Origin: Gemmatimonadota bacterium
GTDB taxonomy: Bacteria > Gemmatimonadota > Gemmatimonadetes > Longimicrobiales > RSA9
Length of the DNA: 14,095 nt
Assembly (NCBI GenBank): GCA_016207445.1
Contig: JACQPS010000248.1
Span: forward strand, 1 to 14,095
Reading direction: 5' to 3'
The position numbers and the translations under genes were made by a program. The notes under the pieces are model-generated. The model had not been told where the DNA came from, did not search any database, and worked only from the letters and a program-made list of their open reading frames with translations. The number at the start of each line of letters is the position of its first letter. The first letter of the stretch is position 1. Below are positions 1 to 7,644 of the stretch, piece after piece.

Positions 1-420
1 GGCTACGCGCTCGATGAAGCGCTGCGGGCGCTGCGCGCTCGACAGGTCGACCGCGCATTGCTCGTCATGGGCGGTGAGACCCTGGCCGGCCGCGCGCCGC
101 CCGGCCGGCGGGGATGGCGCGTGGAAGTCGAGCAGGCGGACGCCGCACATCGCTCTCTCACGATCGCGAACGCGGCGGTCTCGACATCGGGAGATACCGA
201 GCAGTTCGTCGAGATCGACGGCATCCGCTACTCGCACGTGCTGGATCCGCGTACCGGCCTCGGGTTGACGCACCGCACCGCGGCCACCGTGCTCGCGCGC
301 ACGGCCATGATGGCCGATGCCTATGCCACTACCGTCACCGTTCTGGACGGCGCGGCGCGGGCGGGCTTCATGGCCAGGCACCCGGAGGCCGCGTTCTACG
401 TGCGCCGCGTGGAGCCGTGA
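1..420 (+). CDS. apbE: ApbE-family FAD:protein FMN transferase, C-terminal fragment
   Basis: This is the last 139 codons of a gene whose start lies left of the window; the frame is open from base 1 and ends at TGA 418-420. ApbE enzymes move FMN from FAD onto a Thr/Ser of extracytoplasmic flavoproteins (such as Rnf/Nqr subunits), using Mg2+. Visible family motifs, numbered from the window edge, are a GGE turn at 24-26 (family: GGN/GGE/GGD), TSGD at 62-65, the signature HVLDPRTG at 79-86, and ADAYATT at 105-111, which matches the metal-binding D-A-x-x-T element. The end of the protein looks intact. It is the only plus-strand gene and converges on the minus-strand hydrolase, with only 6 nt between the two stop codons and no terminator between them. 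The N-terminal signal peptide and FAD-binding half cannot be assessed. The family assignment is firm. Confidence 0.93.
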   Translation, partial: GYALDEALRALRARQVDRALLVMGGETLAGRAPPGRRGWRVEVEQADAAHRSLTIANAAVSTSGDTEQFVEIDGIRYSHVLDPRTGLGLTHRTAATVLARTAMMADAYATTVTVLDGAARAGFMARHPEAAFYVRRVEP

Positions 421-426
421 GCCATT

Positions 427-1287
427 TCATGTTCGCTGCCGCAGCCAATCCAGGATGTGCGGCCACACCTCCGTGCGCGCGCCGCGGCTGATCACGAGCC
501 CCGCGTGCCCGTAGTCCTCGGCAAAACCGGTGTCTCGCCCGCAGAGCAGGAACTCCTTGTCCGCCGAGCCGAGCAGCTCGAAGAGCGCGCGGCACGCCGG
601 CACCGGCGCCCAGTAGCGGTCTCCCGCGCCCGCGATCGCGAGGAACGGCACGCGCACGTCGCGCAGGCGCGCGGCGTAGTCGGCGCCGTCGTCGCCGCGC
701 CAGCGGCCATCGATGTTCCAGGACATCCACTGCGCCATGACGCCGGGCAGCTCGTCCTCCGGTCCGAGCCCGAGCGCGCGGGCGGGGAAGCGGCCGAGCA
801 GGAGCGAAGCGAGCCGGATGCTCCGGGCCAGGAGACCGCGCCACGGCTGGAGCCAGGGTGCGGGCGTCGCCAGCACCACCACGCCGCGGACCGCCCTCTG
901 CAAAGCCGGATCTGCGGCGAGGGCGGCGAGAATGGCGGAGCCGCCCGCCGAGTGTCCGATCAGGAAGGCCGGTGCCTCGGCCGCCGCGCTCGCGAGCGCC
1001 GCGGGCAGATCCGCGCGCGCCCAGTCGTCGAAATCCCAGCGCTCCGCGCGGCGCGGCCACTGGCTCTGGCCATGGCCGCGCGGATCCAGGGCCCAGGTGG
1101 AGAAACCCGCACCGGCCAGCGCGCGAGCGAGGCCGGTGCCGCGGGTGCCGAGCCAGAAGGTATGGTTGGAAAAGGTGCCAGCGAGGAGCAGCGCCGGGGT
1201 GCCGTTCCCGGGGCCGAGGTGGTGAAGCGCGAGCCGCACGCCGTCGGCCGCGTGGATCGTCACGCGGCGCGGCTCGGCGTCGAGCAC
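427..1287 (-). CDS. α/β-fold hydrolase, substrate unknown
   Basis: A 286-residue α/β hydrolase. The nucleophile elbow is GHSAGG at 111-116 (Ser113). The acid is probably Asp223 in AGDRYWAP, and the catalytic His is His261 in DYGHAG. An early strand-turn LLLAGTFSNHTFW (33-45) supplies the oxyanion-hole region, followed by the LDPRGHGQS stretch at 68-75. A lid-like insertion lies between about 143 and 205. No signal peptide is seen, so the protein is probably cytoplasmic. The GTG at 1287 is chosen because it lies 2 nt after the lipid kinase stop with a G-rich ribosome-binding stretch in front, which implies translational coupling. A GTG at 1263 is the alternative. As the last gene of the minus-strand run, behind a lipid kinase, a lipase, esterase or lysophospholipase role is possible but is inference only. 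The fold and triad are firm; the substrate is not. Confidence 0.88.
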   Translation of the reverse strand: MLDAEPRRVTIHAADGVRLALHHLGPGNGTPALLLAGTFSNHTFWLGTRGTGLARALAGAGFSTWALDPRGHGQSQWPRRAERWDFDDWARADLPAALASAAAEAPAFLIGHSAGGSAILAALAADPALQRAVRGVVVLATPAPWLQPWRGLLARSIRLASLLLGRFPARALGLGPEDELPGVMAQWMSWNIDGRWRGDDGADYAARLRDVRVPFLAIAGAGDRYWAPVPACRALFELLGSADKEFLLCGRDTGFAEDYGHAGLVISRGARTEVWPHILDWLRQRT

Positions 1288-1289
1288 CC

Positions 1290-2231
1290 CTAGCCCCCCG
1301 GAGTCAGGACGCGGATGCCCTGCCGTAGCACGCTGGCCGTCACCGGCGTCTCGCCCACCGTGTCGCCATCGATCTCCACGGGCACGACGGGCTCGGCCTG
1401 GATCCAGACCTCGCGCGCCTGGAAGTGCAGCAACCGATCGTCGCCCGAGAACTTGCGGCGCGCGGCCCTCCAGAGCACGGCGGCCAGGTCGGGCAGGTTG
1501 CGCGGCGCGACCACGAGCACATCGAGCAGGCCGTCCTGCCAGGAGCGTGCGGGGTGCGGCACCAGGGGCAGCCCGAAGGGGAGGAAGGCAGTGAAGAGCT
1601 CGCCGATGTTCGCGATCATGACCGAGACCGCGCTGACTTCCACTTCCCTGCCGTCGGCCACGACGTGGAACCGGGCCGGCGTGGCATGGATCGCCGCCTT
1701 GACGGCGGCGTAGACGTAGGCGGCAAAGCCCCAGCGGTCCTTGAGCGGGCGCGTGGCCGTCGCCATCACGGCCGCATCGTAGCCGGCGCCGGCGACCAGG
1801 GCGAAGGCGCGGCCGTCGATGCGGCCCAGGTCCATGGGCGTCGGCGCGCCCCTCGTCGCCACCTCGACCGCCGCATCCAGTCGCGTCGGGATCTTCAGGT
1901 TGCGCGCGAGCTGGTTCGCGGTGCCGCGGGGAATGAGCGCGAGCGGGACCTCGGTGCCGGCGAGCGCGGTCGCGGCCTCGGCGATGGTGCCGTCCCCCCC
2001 CACGACGCATACGGCGCGGTAGCCGCGCATCACCGCCACGCGCGTCAGCTCGGTCGCGTGCCCGGCGTAGCGGGTCTCGACTAGATCGAAGAGCGCCCCG
2101 CGAGCCGCGAACGCACGGCCGATCGCGCGGCGCAATCTCGCGGGAGCGTCCTGTCCCGCCGTGGGGTTGAGCACAATAAAGATGCGGTCGGCGAAGGGGC
2201 CGACCGCATCACGCTCGTGCGAGCTGCTCAC
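1290..2231 (-). CDS. Diacylglycerol kinase-family (DgkB/YegS-like) lipid kinase
   Basis: A 313-residue protein of the DAGK catalytic family, which phosphorylates diacylglycerol, phosphatidylglycerol or a related lipid at the inner face of the cytoplasmic membrane. Visible elements are the NPTAG opening (22-26), the nucleotide-binding VGGDGT (77-82), GTANQLA (103-109), the SWQDGLLDV segment (230-238, the family's D-G-x-L-D element) and VEIDGD (285-290). Length is typical (about 300 residues). The start is a GTG at 2231, the only start codon upstream of the NPTAG strand in this frame, with no clear Shine-Dalgarno. It begins 16 nt after the htpX stop and ends 2 nt before the hydrolase start. An uninterrupted run of eight G residues encodes part of VGGDGT (1994-2001). 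Which lipid is phosphorylated cannot be read from the sequence. Confidence 0.92.
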   Translation of the reverse strand: MSSSHERDAVGPFADRIFIVLNPTAGQDAPARLRRAIGRAFAARGALFDLVETRYAGHATELTRVAVMRGYRAVCVVGGDGTIAEAATALAGTEVPLALIPRGTANQLARNLKIPTRLDAAVEVATRGAPTPMDLGRIDGRAFALVAGAGYDAAVMATATRPLKDRWGFAAYVYAAVKAAIHATPARFHVVADGREVEVSAVSVMIANIGELFTAFLPFGLPLVPHPARSWQDGLLDVLVVAPRNLPDLAAVLWRAARRKFSGDDRLLHFQAREVWIQAEPVVPVEIDGDTVGETPVTASVLRQGIRVLTPGG

Positions 2232-2247
2232 AGCGCGATCGCCGGGT

Positions 2248-3126
2248 TCATGCGCCCAGCGGGCGGAACTCCGGGCTCTGAGCGAGCGCCTCGAGGCGCG
2301 CCACGCGCTCCTCCGTGCTGGGGTGCGTGCTGAACAGTCGCAGCATTCCGAGCCCCCGGGTCCCCGCCAGCGGATTCACGATCGCGAGCTGCGCGGCGGC
2401 CGGATTCACCGCCATGGGGATGCGGCGGGAATAGGCGTCGAGCTTCGTGAGCGCGCCCGCGAGCGAGCGCGGCCGGCCGCTGATCGTCGCACCGGTGCGA
2501 TCGGCCTGATACTCGTTCTGGCGGCTGATCGCGAACTGGATGATCATGGCCGCGATGGGCGCGACGATGGCGAGTGCGAGCAGCGCGACCGGGTTCGAGC
2601 CCTTATCGCTGTCCCGGCCGTACCCGCCGAAGATCGCGCCCCACTTCACGATGTTGCCGATCATGGCGATCGCGCCCGCCATGGTGGCGGCGATCGTGCC
2701 GACCAGCATGTGCCGGTGCTTGATGTGTGCGAGCTCGTGCGCGAGGACGCCCTCCAGCTCGTCGCGGCTGACCAGACGCAGGAGCCCCGCCGTGCAGCAG
2801 ACGACGGCGCGCTCGGCATTGCGGCCGGTCGCGAACGCGTTCGGCTGCTCCGATGGCGCGATGGCGACCGTGGGCATGGGCAGCCCCGCGCGCTGGCGCA
2901 GCCGGTCCACCATCTGGTAGAGCTCGGGCGCGTCCTCCGGGCCGATGACCTTGGCCCGGTACATGGCCAGCACCGCCTTATCGCTCCACCAGTACATGGC
3001 GAAGTTCATGACCGCCGCGAGCACGAAGAAGAGCATGGCCCCGCTCTGGCCGCCGATGGCCCCGCCCAGCACGACGAGCAGAGCGGTGAGCCCTGCCATG
3101 AGCAGAAAGACCTTGACCCGGTCCAT
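2248..3126 (-). CDS. htpX: HtpX-type M48 zinc metalloprotease, membrane protein
   Basis: A 292-residue integral inner-membrane protease that degrades damaged or misassembled membrane proteins, in E. coli alongside FtsH. The zinc site is HELAH at 130-134, with Glu205 in NEYQADRTG as the probable third ligand. Other family marks are NAFATGR (96-102) and a C-terminal STHPSTEERV (267-276). Four hydrophobic segments sit at about 6-25, 29-47, 140-160 and 178-200, the usual HtpX topology with the active site on the cytoplasmic side. Length matches the family (about 285-300 residues). The ATG at 3126 is preceded by GGAGG at 3137-3141, which fixes the start. It lies 68 nt after tamB, the largest gap in the minus-strand run, so it could have its own promoter. 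Placement beside tamAB fits envelope quality control. The identification is firm. Confidence 0.96.
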   Translation of the reverse strand: MDRVKVFLLMAGLTALLVVLGGAIGGQSGAMLFFVLAAVMNFAMYWWSDKAVLAMYRAKVIGPEDAPELYQMVDRLRQRAGLPMPTVAIAPSEQPNAFATGRNAERAVVCCTAGLLRLVSRDELEGVLAHELAHIKHRHMLVGTIAATMAGAIAMIGNIVKWGAIFGGYGRDSDKGSNPVALLALAIVAPIAAMIIQFAISRQNEYQADRTGATISGRPRSLAGALTKLDAYSRRIPMAVNPAAAQLAIVNPLAGTRGLGMLRLFSTHPSTEERVARLEALAQSPEFRPLGA

Positions 3127-3194
3127 TCCTTCCGTCCCTCCGAATTGGTTCGCGGAAAGATACCCTGGCCGGGCAGAGATGGTCCAGGGGCGGC
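3127..3194 (-). other. Inter-gene gap between tamB and htpX with an inverted repeat
   Basis: This 68-nt gap is the largest within the minus-strand gene run. It contains an inverted repeat: CCCTGGCC at 3163-3170 and GGTCCAGGG at 3181-3189, pairing with one bulged T around a 10-nt loop. Read on the minus strand, it is followed by only a weak T-containing stretch (TATCTTTCC), not a proper U-tract. It could be a partial terminator, an mRNA-processing or stabilising hairpin, or chance in GC-rich DNA. The htpX ribosome-binding site occupies the distal part. No convincing -35/-10 promoter is visible. Confidence 0.3.
3137..3141 (-). promoter_or_regulatory. Shine-Dalgarno of htpX
   Basis: GGAGG on the minus strand lies 10 nt before the ATG at 3126. 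A second purine stretch, GGAAGGA, directly abuts the ATG. Together they support the short HtpX start over a longer upstream-open reading frame that would run back through the gap into the end of tamB. Confidence 0.7.
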
Positions 3195-6100
3195 CTAGTA
3201 GCCCCACTCCCGGAACAGGAAGAATCCGAGCACCCTGCGCTGCTCCTGCGTCTGCTCCTGGCCCGGTGCGCGGGCGAGGTCCTCGGCGAAGATCTCGGCG
3301 GACCAGGTGGGGTGAAAGCGCCACTCCAGCCGGACACCGGGGGTGTAACGGGTTCCGGTCTGGCCGGCGAAGCGCTGGCTGACGAAGGCGAAGAGGTTGT
3401 CGGACAGGTACCAGCCGAGGCGCAGCTCGGTGCCTGCAAAAACGTTGGGGAAACCGGTGCTCTGCTGGCCGGCCGCGCCCGGCGTGACCTCGGGCGCAGT
3501 GATGGCCAGATAATCGAACCCGTATTCGCGGACGAACGTCTCGAGTCCGGCCGCGGCGTAGCCCAGGAAGCTGGGCACGATGGCGCTCGAGCCGAGCCCG
3601 ACCGCGTTGGTAAAAAAGCCCAGCGCCTGCGTCTCGGTGGGCGCCAGCGCGTAGCTCGGCCGGCCGAAGATGAGGTAGCTCGCCAGGTCGGACTCGCTGA
3701 TGGGCGGCTCGGCGTCGCTGGTCAGCGCGACGCGCGGGTTGCGCAACGTCCCGCTGAGCCGCGCCTGGATATCGAGCGGCTCGCCCTCCGCAGTGCGCGC
3801 GCGGTACGCCGCCAGGATGTCCAGGTTGGGGTCGATGCCGGGCGTGCCCACGAACTCGACTGCGCCGCGCCGGACCTCGAAGCGGCGGGCCGGCAGCCGT
3901 TCCGCGACCGAAAGCTGATAGTTGCCGCGTACCACGTTGAGGTCGCCGGTCAGGCGCAGGTCCTGCGCCTGCCGGTCGAAGGCAAGGGCGAGCTCTCCCT
4001 CGAGCTCGACGTTCATGTCACGGCTGCGCAGCCAGAAGTCGCGGCTCACCTCGAGGGTGCCGTCCACCACCATGTTCTCGAGGAACGGGTTGTCGCTCCG
4101 GGGCAGGATCTGCCGGACGGAGACGAGCGTGGTGTCGACGACGTCGAACAGGATCGGGCTCTCGAGCTCGACGATCTGGTACTCGCGCCACAGCTCGTCC
4201 AGGTAGAGCGCGCCCCGCGCCACCTGGAACCGTCCCGAGACCAGCGGCCGGCGGTACCGGCCGCGCAGGCGGATCTCGCCGCCGCCGGTCATGGCGACGT
4301 CGCGCCGGCGAGCCGCCTCGAAGTCGCGCGCCCGCAGCACCAGATCGAACTCGGGGTCATCGAGCGGCCGGAACGTGAGCGTGCCTGTGACCGCGGCATC
4401 GCCGCCGTTGGTGCGTGCCGCCGCCTCGACGCCGAGCACGCGCTCGCCCAGCACGCGGAAGCTGCCCTCCACGTTGCGGTAGCGCACGCGGGAGGCGGAC
4501 CAGGTGGCTGCGCCGCGGCGCAGCACGAGGGAGCCGCCGAAGGCCGGGTCCTGCGTCGTGCCCCGCAGGATGACCATGCCGTCGAGCGATCCCTCGACCT
4601 GCTCGAAGCCGTCCAGAAAGGCGGTGACCAGCGCGGCGGGCACGCTGTCGGCACGCAGCGAGAAGTCGAGCGGCTCCGCGAGCTTGCGCGTGGCGACCGG
4701 CTGCAGCGCGAGGTCCAGCGGGATGCCGCCGCCACCCACGAAGATCGTGCGGCCCGCCTGCCGCCCCTCGACCCGCACGTTGAGCTTCCGTCCCGCGTAG
4801 GCGTAGGTGGTCTCGAGCCGCTCGAGCCGCACTTCGCCGTAGCGAACGTCGCTGACCGACACCTCCGCGTTCAGCACGGGCGCGGCGGCTGGCCCGCGCA
4901 CGGTCACGTAACCGGCGAGGACGCCATCCGCGCGTGCTTGCGGCTCCAGGACGCGCAGGAATTCCCCGATGCCGACGCGCTGGAAATCCAGGCGGAAATT
5001 CGCCTCCGGCGCGGGTGGCGACGCCGGCGTCACGCCGCCGGCCCACGGCAGCCATCCGGTCGCGCGCAATCGCGCGCCATCGGCACGGGCGAGCTCGAAA
5101 CCGTTGACGGAGACGCCGGTCTCTTCGAGCGCGAGCCGGGTGGGCTCGGCGAGCCGCCAGCGCGCGGCGCCCGAGCGGAAATCGAGCCCCGTCACGCGCA
5201 CATCGGTCGCCTTGCCCCGCCGCTCGAAGCTGCCCGCCAGGTGCAGCGCCTGATCGAACGGCGCCTCTGTGTTCAGGGTCAGCCCGCCGTGCACGCCGTC
5301 GTATTCGCCGTCCAGCCGGGTCGCGGTGAGCAGCCGATCGCGGCTCCAGAGCGAGTCGGCGCTCACGCCGACTCGCCAGGCCGGACGCTCGCCGCGGGCG
5401 CCGCGCAGCCCCACGCGCAGCGTGCCGTTGCGCGCGCGCGTCGAACGGTAGAGCAACTCGAGCACGGTGGCGTCGGCCTCGAGGTCGAAGCCGGAGATGC
5501 CGCCGGCGAGGCGCGCCTGCACGCGGACCGCGCCCGACAGCTCGTCCAGGGGCGCGGGCTCGTCCACACCGGCGCGGTGCAGCAGGTGCGCGAGCGCGGG
5601 GAGTGAGTCGATACGGGCGTCCACCCGGAGCTCGCCGGTCTCGCCGGCGCGCACGCCGAAGCTGCCGGCCGCAGCGAGCCGCCAGGCGGGTGTACGGGCG
5701 ACCAGCGTGTCGAGCCGGAGCACGCCCGCGCGCAGCGCCAGCCGCGCGCTCGCTTCGCGCAACGGCAGCTCTCCGATCTGGCCGGATGCGACGTCGAGAC
5801 GCAGATCCGTGCGCGCGTCCGCCAGCGCGAATCCTTCGCCCTCGAGCTCCAGGGCGCCGGAAACACGCGTGGCCGGCAGACCGGACACCACCCGGTCCAG
5901 CGCGAAATCCTCCGCCTCGGCACCGGCCCGGTAGCGCGGCCTCTGCGCCGCCAGGTCGAAGCGCCCGCCCAGCCGGAGCCGTCCGCCCGCCGTTTGCAGG
6001 TCTGCTTCCAGTGCCAGGTCACTCAGCGGCCCCCTCACTTCGATGTTCCCCGTGGCCTCGCCCTGGAGCGCGGCGAGCCGGGGGAACGCTTCGCCCAGCG

Positions 6101-7640
6101 CGTGCAGGGCCGCGGGCCTGGCAACGACGTGGGCCTCCACCCGCCGCTGGCCCGCAGCGCCGGCGATGGTGGCCTGCCCTTCGAACTCGGAGGCCGCGCC
6201 GCCGGGAGAGACGTAACGCACGCGTCCGGCGAAACGGGCCGATTCCCCGAGTGCGCCGGTCGCGTGTACCCGCCCCGATGCCATGCCGCGCAGCCCCAGG
6301 CCGGGACGGAACGCATCCAGCAGCGCGAGGTCCAGCCGCTCGACCTCCGCCATCAGGCTGTGCGTCGCGTACGGCCGGCGCAGGTCGACCGTCCCGCGCC
6401 AGCGCGCGGCGGACAAGGTCCGCGCCGGCGCGCTCTGCGCCAGCCGCACGTCCCCACGCGTGGTCAGGGAAGACAGCGGGCCCTCGACGACGACCGTTCC
6501 GACGAGCAGGCCCTTCACGGGCAGCTCGCCCGGCAGCACGTCCTCCAGAAGCTGGAGGTTGAGCGGCGATGCCCGCAGGTTCACGTTCGTGAAGTAGAGC
6601 GAGTCGCCGGTCACGATGCCGAACGAGCCGGTGAGTCGTGTGCCCGGCGCGCGCAGGCGGGCATCGGTCACCAGCCAGAGCGTGCCCGTGGGCCGCTGGC
6701 TCTGGATGCGGAAGACGAAGTCGCCGCCGCCCTCGGCCGGCAGCGGCGGATACAGCCAGCGCAGGTCGCGGAAGGCGACGTCGCGCCCCTCGATCCGAAT
6801 GTCGAAGAAGTTCTTTCCCTCGCGCGAGACGATGCGCCCCAGCATGGATGCGCGGCTCGCCGGGAACCGGACGCGCTCCGCCTCGAACGCGATCACGGAA
6901 TCGCGGAGCGTCACCACGCCGCGCAGGTCCTCGAGCCGGAACGGCTCGCGCCAGACGTAGCCGGTGGCCGCGAGCCGCCGGATGCGCAGCAGCTTGCCGT
7001 CCTCGATGGGTGATTCCCAGAGCACGCGCGGCAGCTCGGCGCGCACGTTCTCGAAGCGGAGCACGCGCGCCAGGCCGCCGGGCACGGACTCCAGCACCAG
7101 CCGCAGTGTGTCGCCCGGCTCGACGGGCTCGTCCGGGTCCGGCTCCCAGGGGATGCGGATGGTGACCGTGCCGTCCCGGATGCTGGCGCGATCCAGCAGC
7201 ACGAGCTTGTTGGGCCCCTTCTTCCCCGGCGTAGTGTCGGGGAAGATGTACTCGTAGTTCCACGCGGTGTCGCCCGGCAGCTGCTCGAAGATGACGGCCG
7301 GGCGGAACAGCGTCATCCGGTCGAAGACGACCCGGCCGCCGATGAGCGTGCGCCAGTCGTACTCGAGCTTCGCGCTGTCGGCGGACAGGAACGGCCGCCC
7401 GCGCAGGTCCTTGATCGAGACGTCGTGCAGGGTGACGCCGCCCAGGAGCCCGCGGCTCGTGAGCTTGCCGATGCGCAGCTCGCCCTTCACGCGGTCGCTC
7501 ACCCACCCGACGGTGTAGCGGCGTACGCGCTCGAGCCCGAACTCCGTCCGGCTCAGCACCAGGAAGGTGATGACGCCGACGGCGATCAGGCCCACGAGCG
7601 CCAGCCCGACGAAGCTCAGGACTTGCAGCGATCGCTTCAC
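3195..7640 (-). CDS. tamB: TamB-family translocation/assembly and lipid-transport protein
   Basis: A 1481-residue AsmA-like/TamB protein, longer than E. coli TamB (1259). One N-terminal membrane anchor (about 8-30) is followed by a very long β-rich periplasmic region of repeated G-x-v/l-x-l-x-G strands. In the family this forms a hydrophobic groove bridging inner and outer membranes for phospholipids and for assembly of some outer-membrane proteins. The last roughly 400 residues match the TamB (DUF490) domain, including a WLRSRDMNVELEGEL-type strand and the hallmark ISESDLASYLIFGRP near 1310-1326. The protein ends in FREWGY. It contains no cysteine. The start is GTG 7640, 4 nt after the stop of the three-POTRA barrel gene, the classic tamA-tamB pairing; the Shine-Dalgarno is weak, so coupling is likely. 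No frameshift or internal stop is seen. The identification is firm. Confidence 0.95.
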   Translation of the reverse strand: MKRSLQVLSFVGLALVGLIAVGVITFLVLSRTEFGLERVRRYTVGWVSDRVKGELRIGKLTSRGLLGGVTLHDVSIKDLRGRPFLSADSAKLEYDWRTLIGGRVVFDRMTLFRPAVIFEQLPGDTAWNYEYIFPDTTPGKKGPNKLVLLDRASIRDGTVTIRIPWEPDPDEPVEPGDTLRLVLESVPGGLARVLRFENVRAELPRVLWESPIEDGKLLRIRRLAATGYVWREPFRLEDLRGVVTLRDSVIAFEAERVRFPASRASMLGRIVSREGKNFFDIRIEGRDVAFRDLRWLYPPLPAEGGGDFVFRIQSQRPTGTLWLVTDARLRAPGTRLTGSFGIVTGDSLYFTNVNLRASPLNLQLLEDVLPGELPVKGLLVGTVVVEGPLSSLTTRGDVRLAQSAPARTLSAARWRGTVDLRRPYATHSLMAEVERLDLALLDAFRPGLGLRGMASGRVHATGALGESARFAGRVRYVSPGGAASEFEGQATIAGAAGQRRVEAHVVARPAALHALGEAFPRLAALQGEATGNIEVRGPLSDLALEADLQTAGGRLRLGGRFDLAAQRPRYRAGAEAEDFALDRVVSGLPATRVSGALELEGEGFALADARTDLRLDVASGQIGELPLREASARLALRAGVLRLDTLVARTPAWRLAAAGSFGVRAGETGELRVDARIDSLPALAHLLHRAGVDEPAPLDELSGAVRVQARLAGGISGFDLEADATVLELLYRSTRARNGTLRVGLRGARGERPAWRVGVSADSLWSRDRLLTATRLDGEYDGVHGGLTLNTEAPFDQALHLAGSFERRGKATDVRVTGLDFRSGAARWRLAEPTRLALEETGVSVNGFELARADGARLRATGWLPWAGGVTPASPPAPEANFRLDFQRVGIGEFLRVLEPQARADGVLAGYVTVRGPAAAPVLNAEVSVSDVRYGEVRLERLETTYAYAGRKLNVRVEGRQAGRTIFVGGGGIPLDLALQPVATRKLAEPLDFSLRADSVPAALVTAFLDGFEQVEGSLDGMVILRGTTQDPAFGGSLVLRRGAATWSASRVRYRNVEGSFRVLGERVLGVEAAARTNGGDAAVTGTLTFRPLDDPEFDLVLRARDFEAARRRDVAMTGGGEIRLRGRYRRPLVSGRFQVARGALYLDELWREYQIVELESPILFDVVDTTLVSVRQILPRSDNPFLENMVVDGTLEVSRDFWLRSRDMNVELEGELALAFDRQAQDLRLTGDLNVVRGNYQLSVAERLPARRFEVRRGAVEFVGTPGIDPNLDILAAYRARTAEGEPLDIQARLSGTLRNPRVALTSDAEPPISESDLASYLIFGRPSYALAPTETQALGFFTNAVGLGSSAIVPSFLGYAAAGLETFVREYGFDYLAITAPEVTPGAAGQQSTGFPNVFAGTELRLGWYLSDNLFAFVSQRFAGQTGTRYTPGVRLEWRFHPTWSAEIFAEDLARAPGQEQTQEQRRVLGFFLFREWGY

Positions 7641-7644
7641 GTGC

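Noticed and set aside
400..450. Bidirectional terminator between apbE and the hydrolase
   Set aside because: The stop codons are 6 nt apart and no stem with a T-run was found there.
427..2010. A 527-codon minus-strand frame suggesting an N-terminally extended hydrolase
   Set aside because: The extra N-terminal part is the lipid kinase gene read in another frame. The hydrolase proper starts at GTG 1287, just after the kinase stop.
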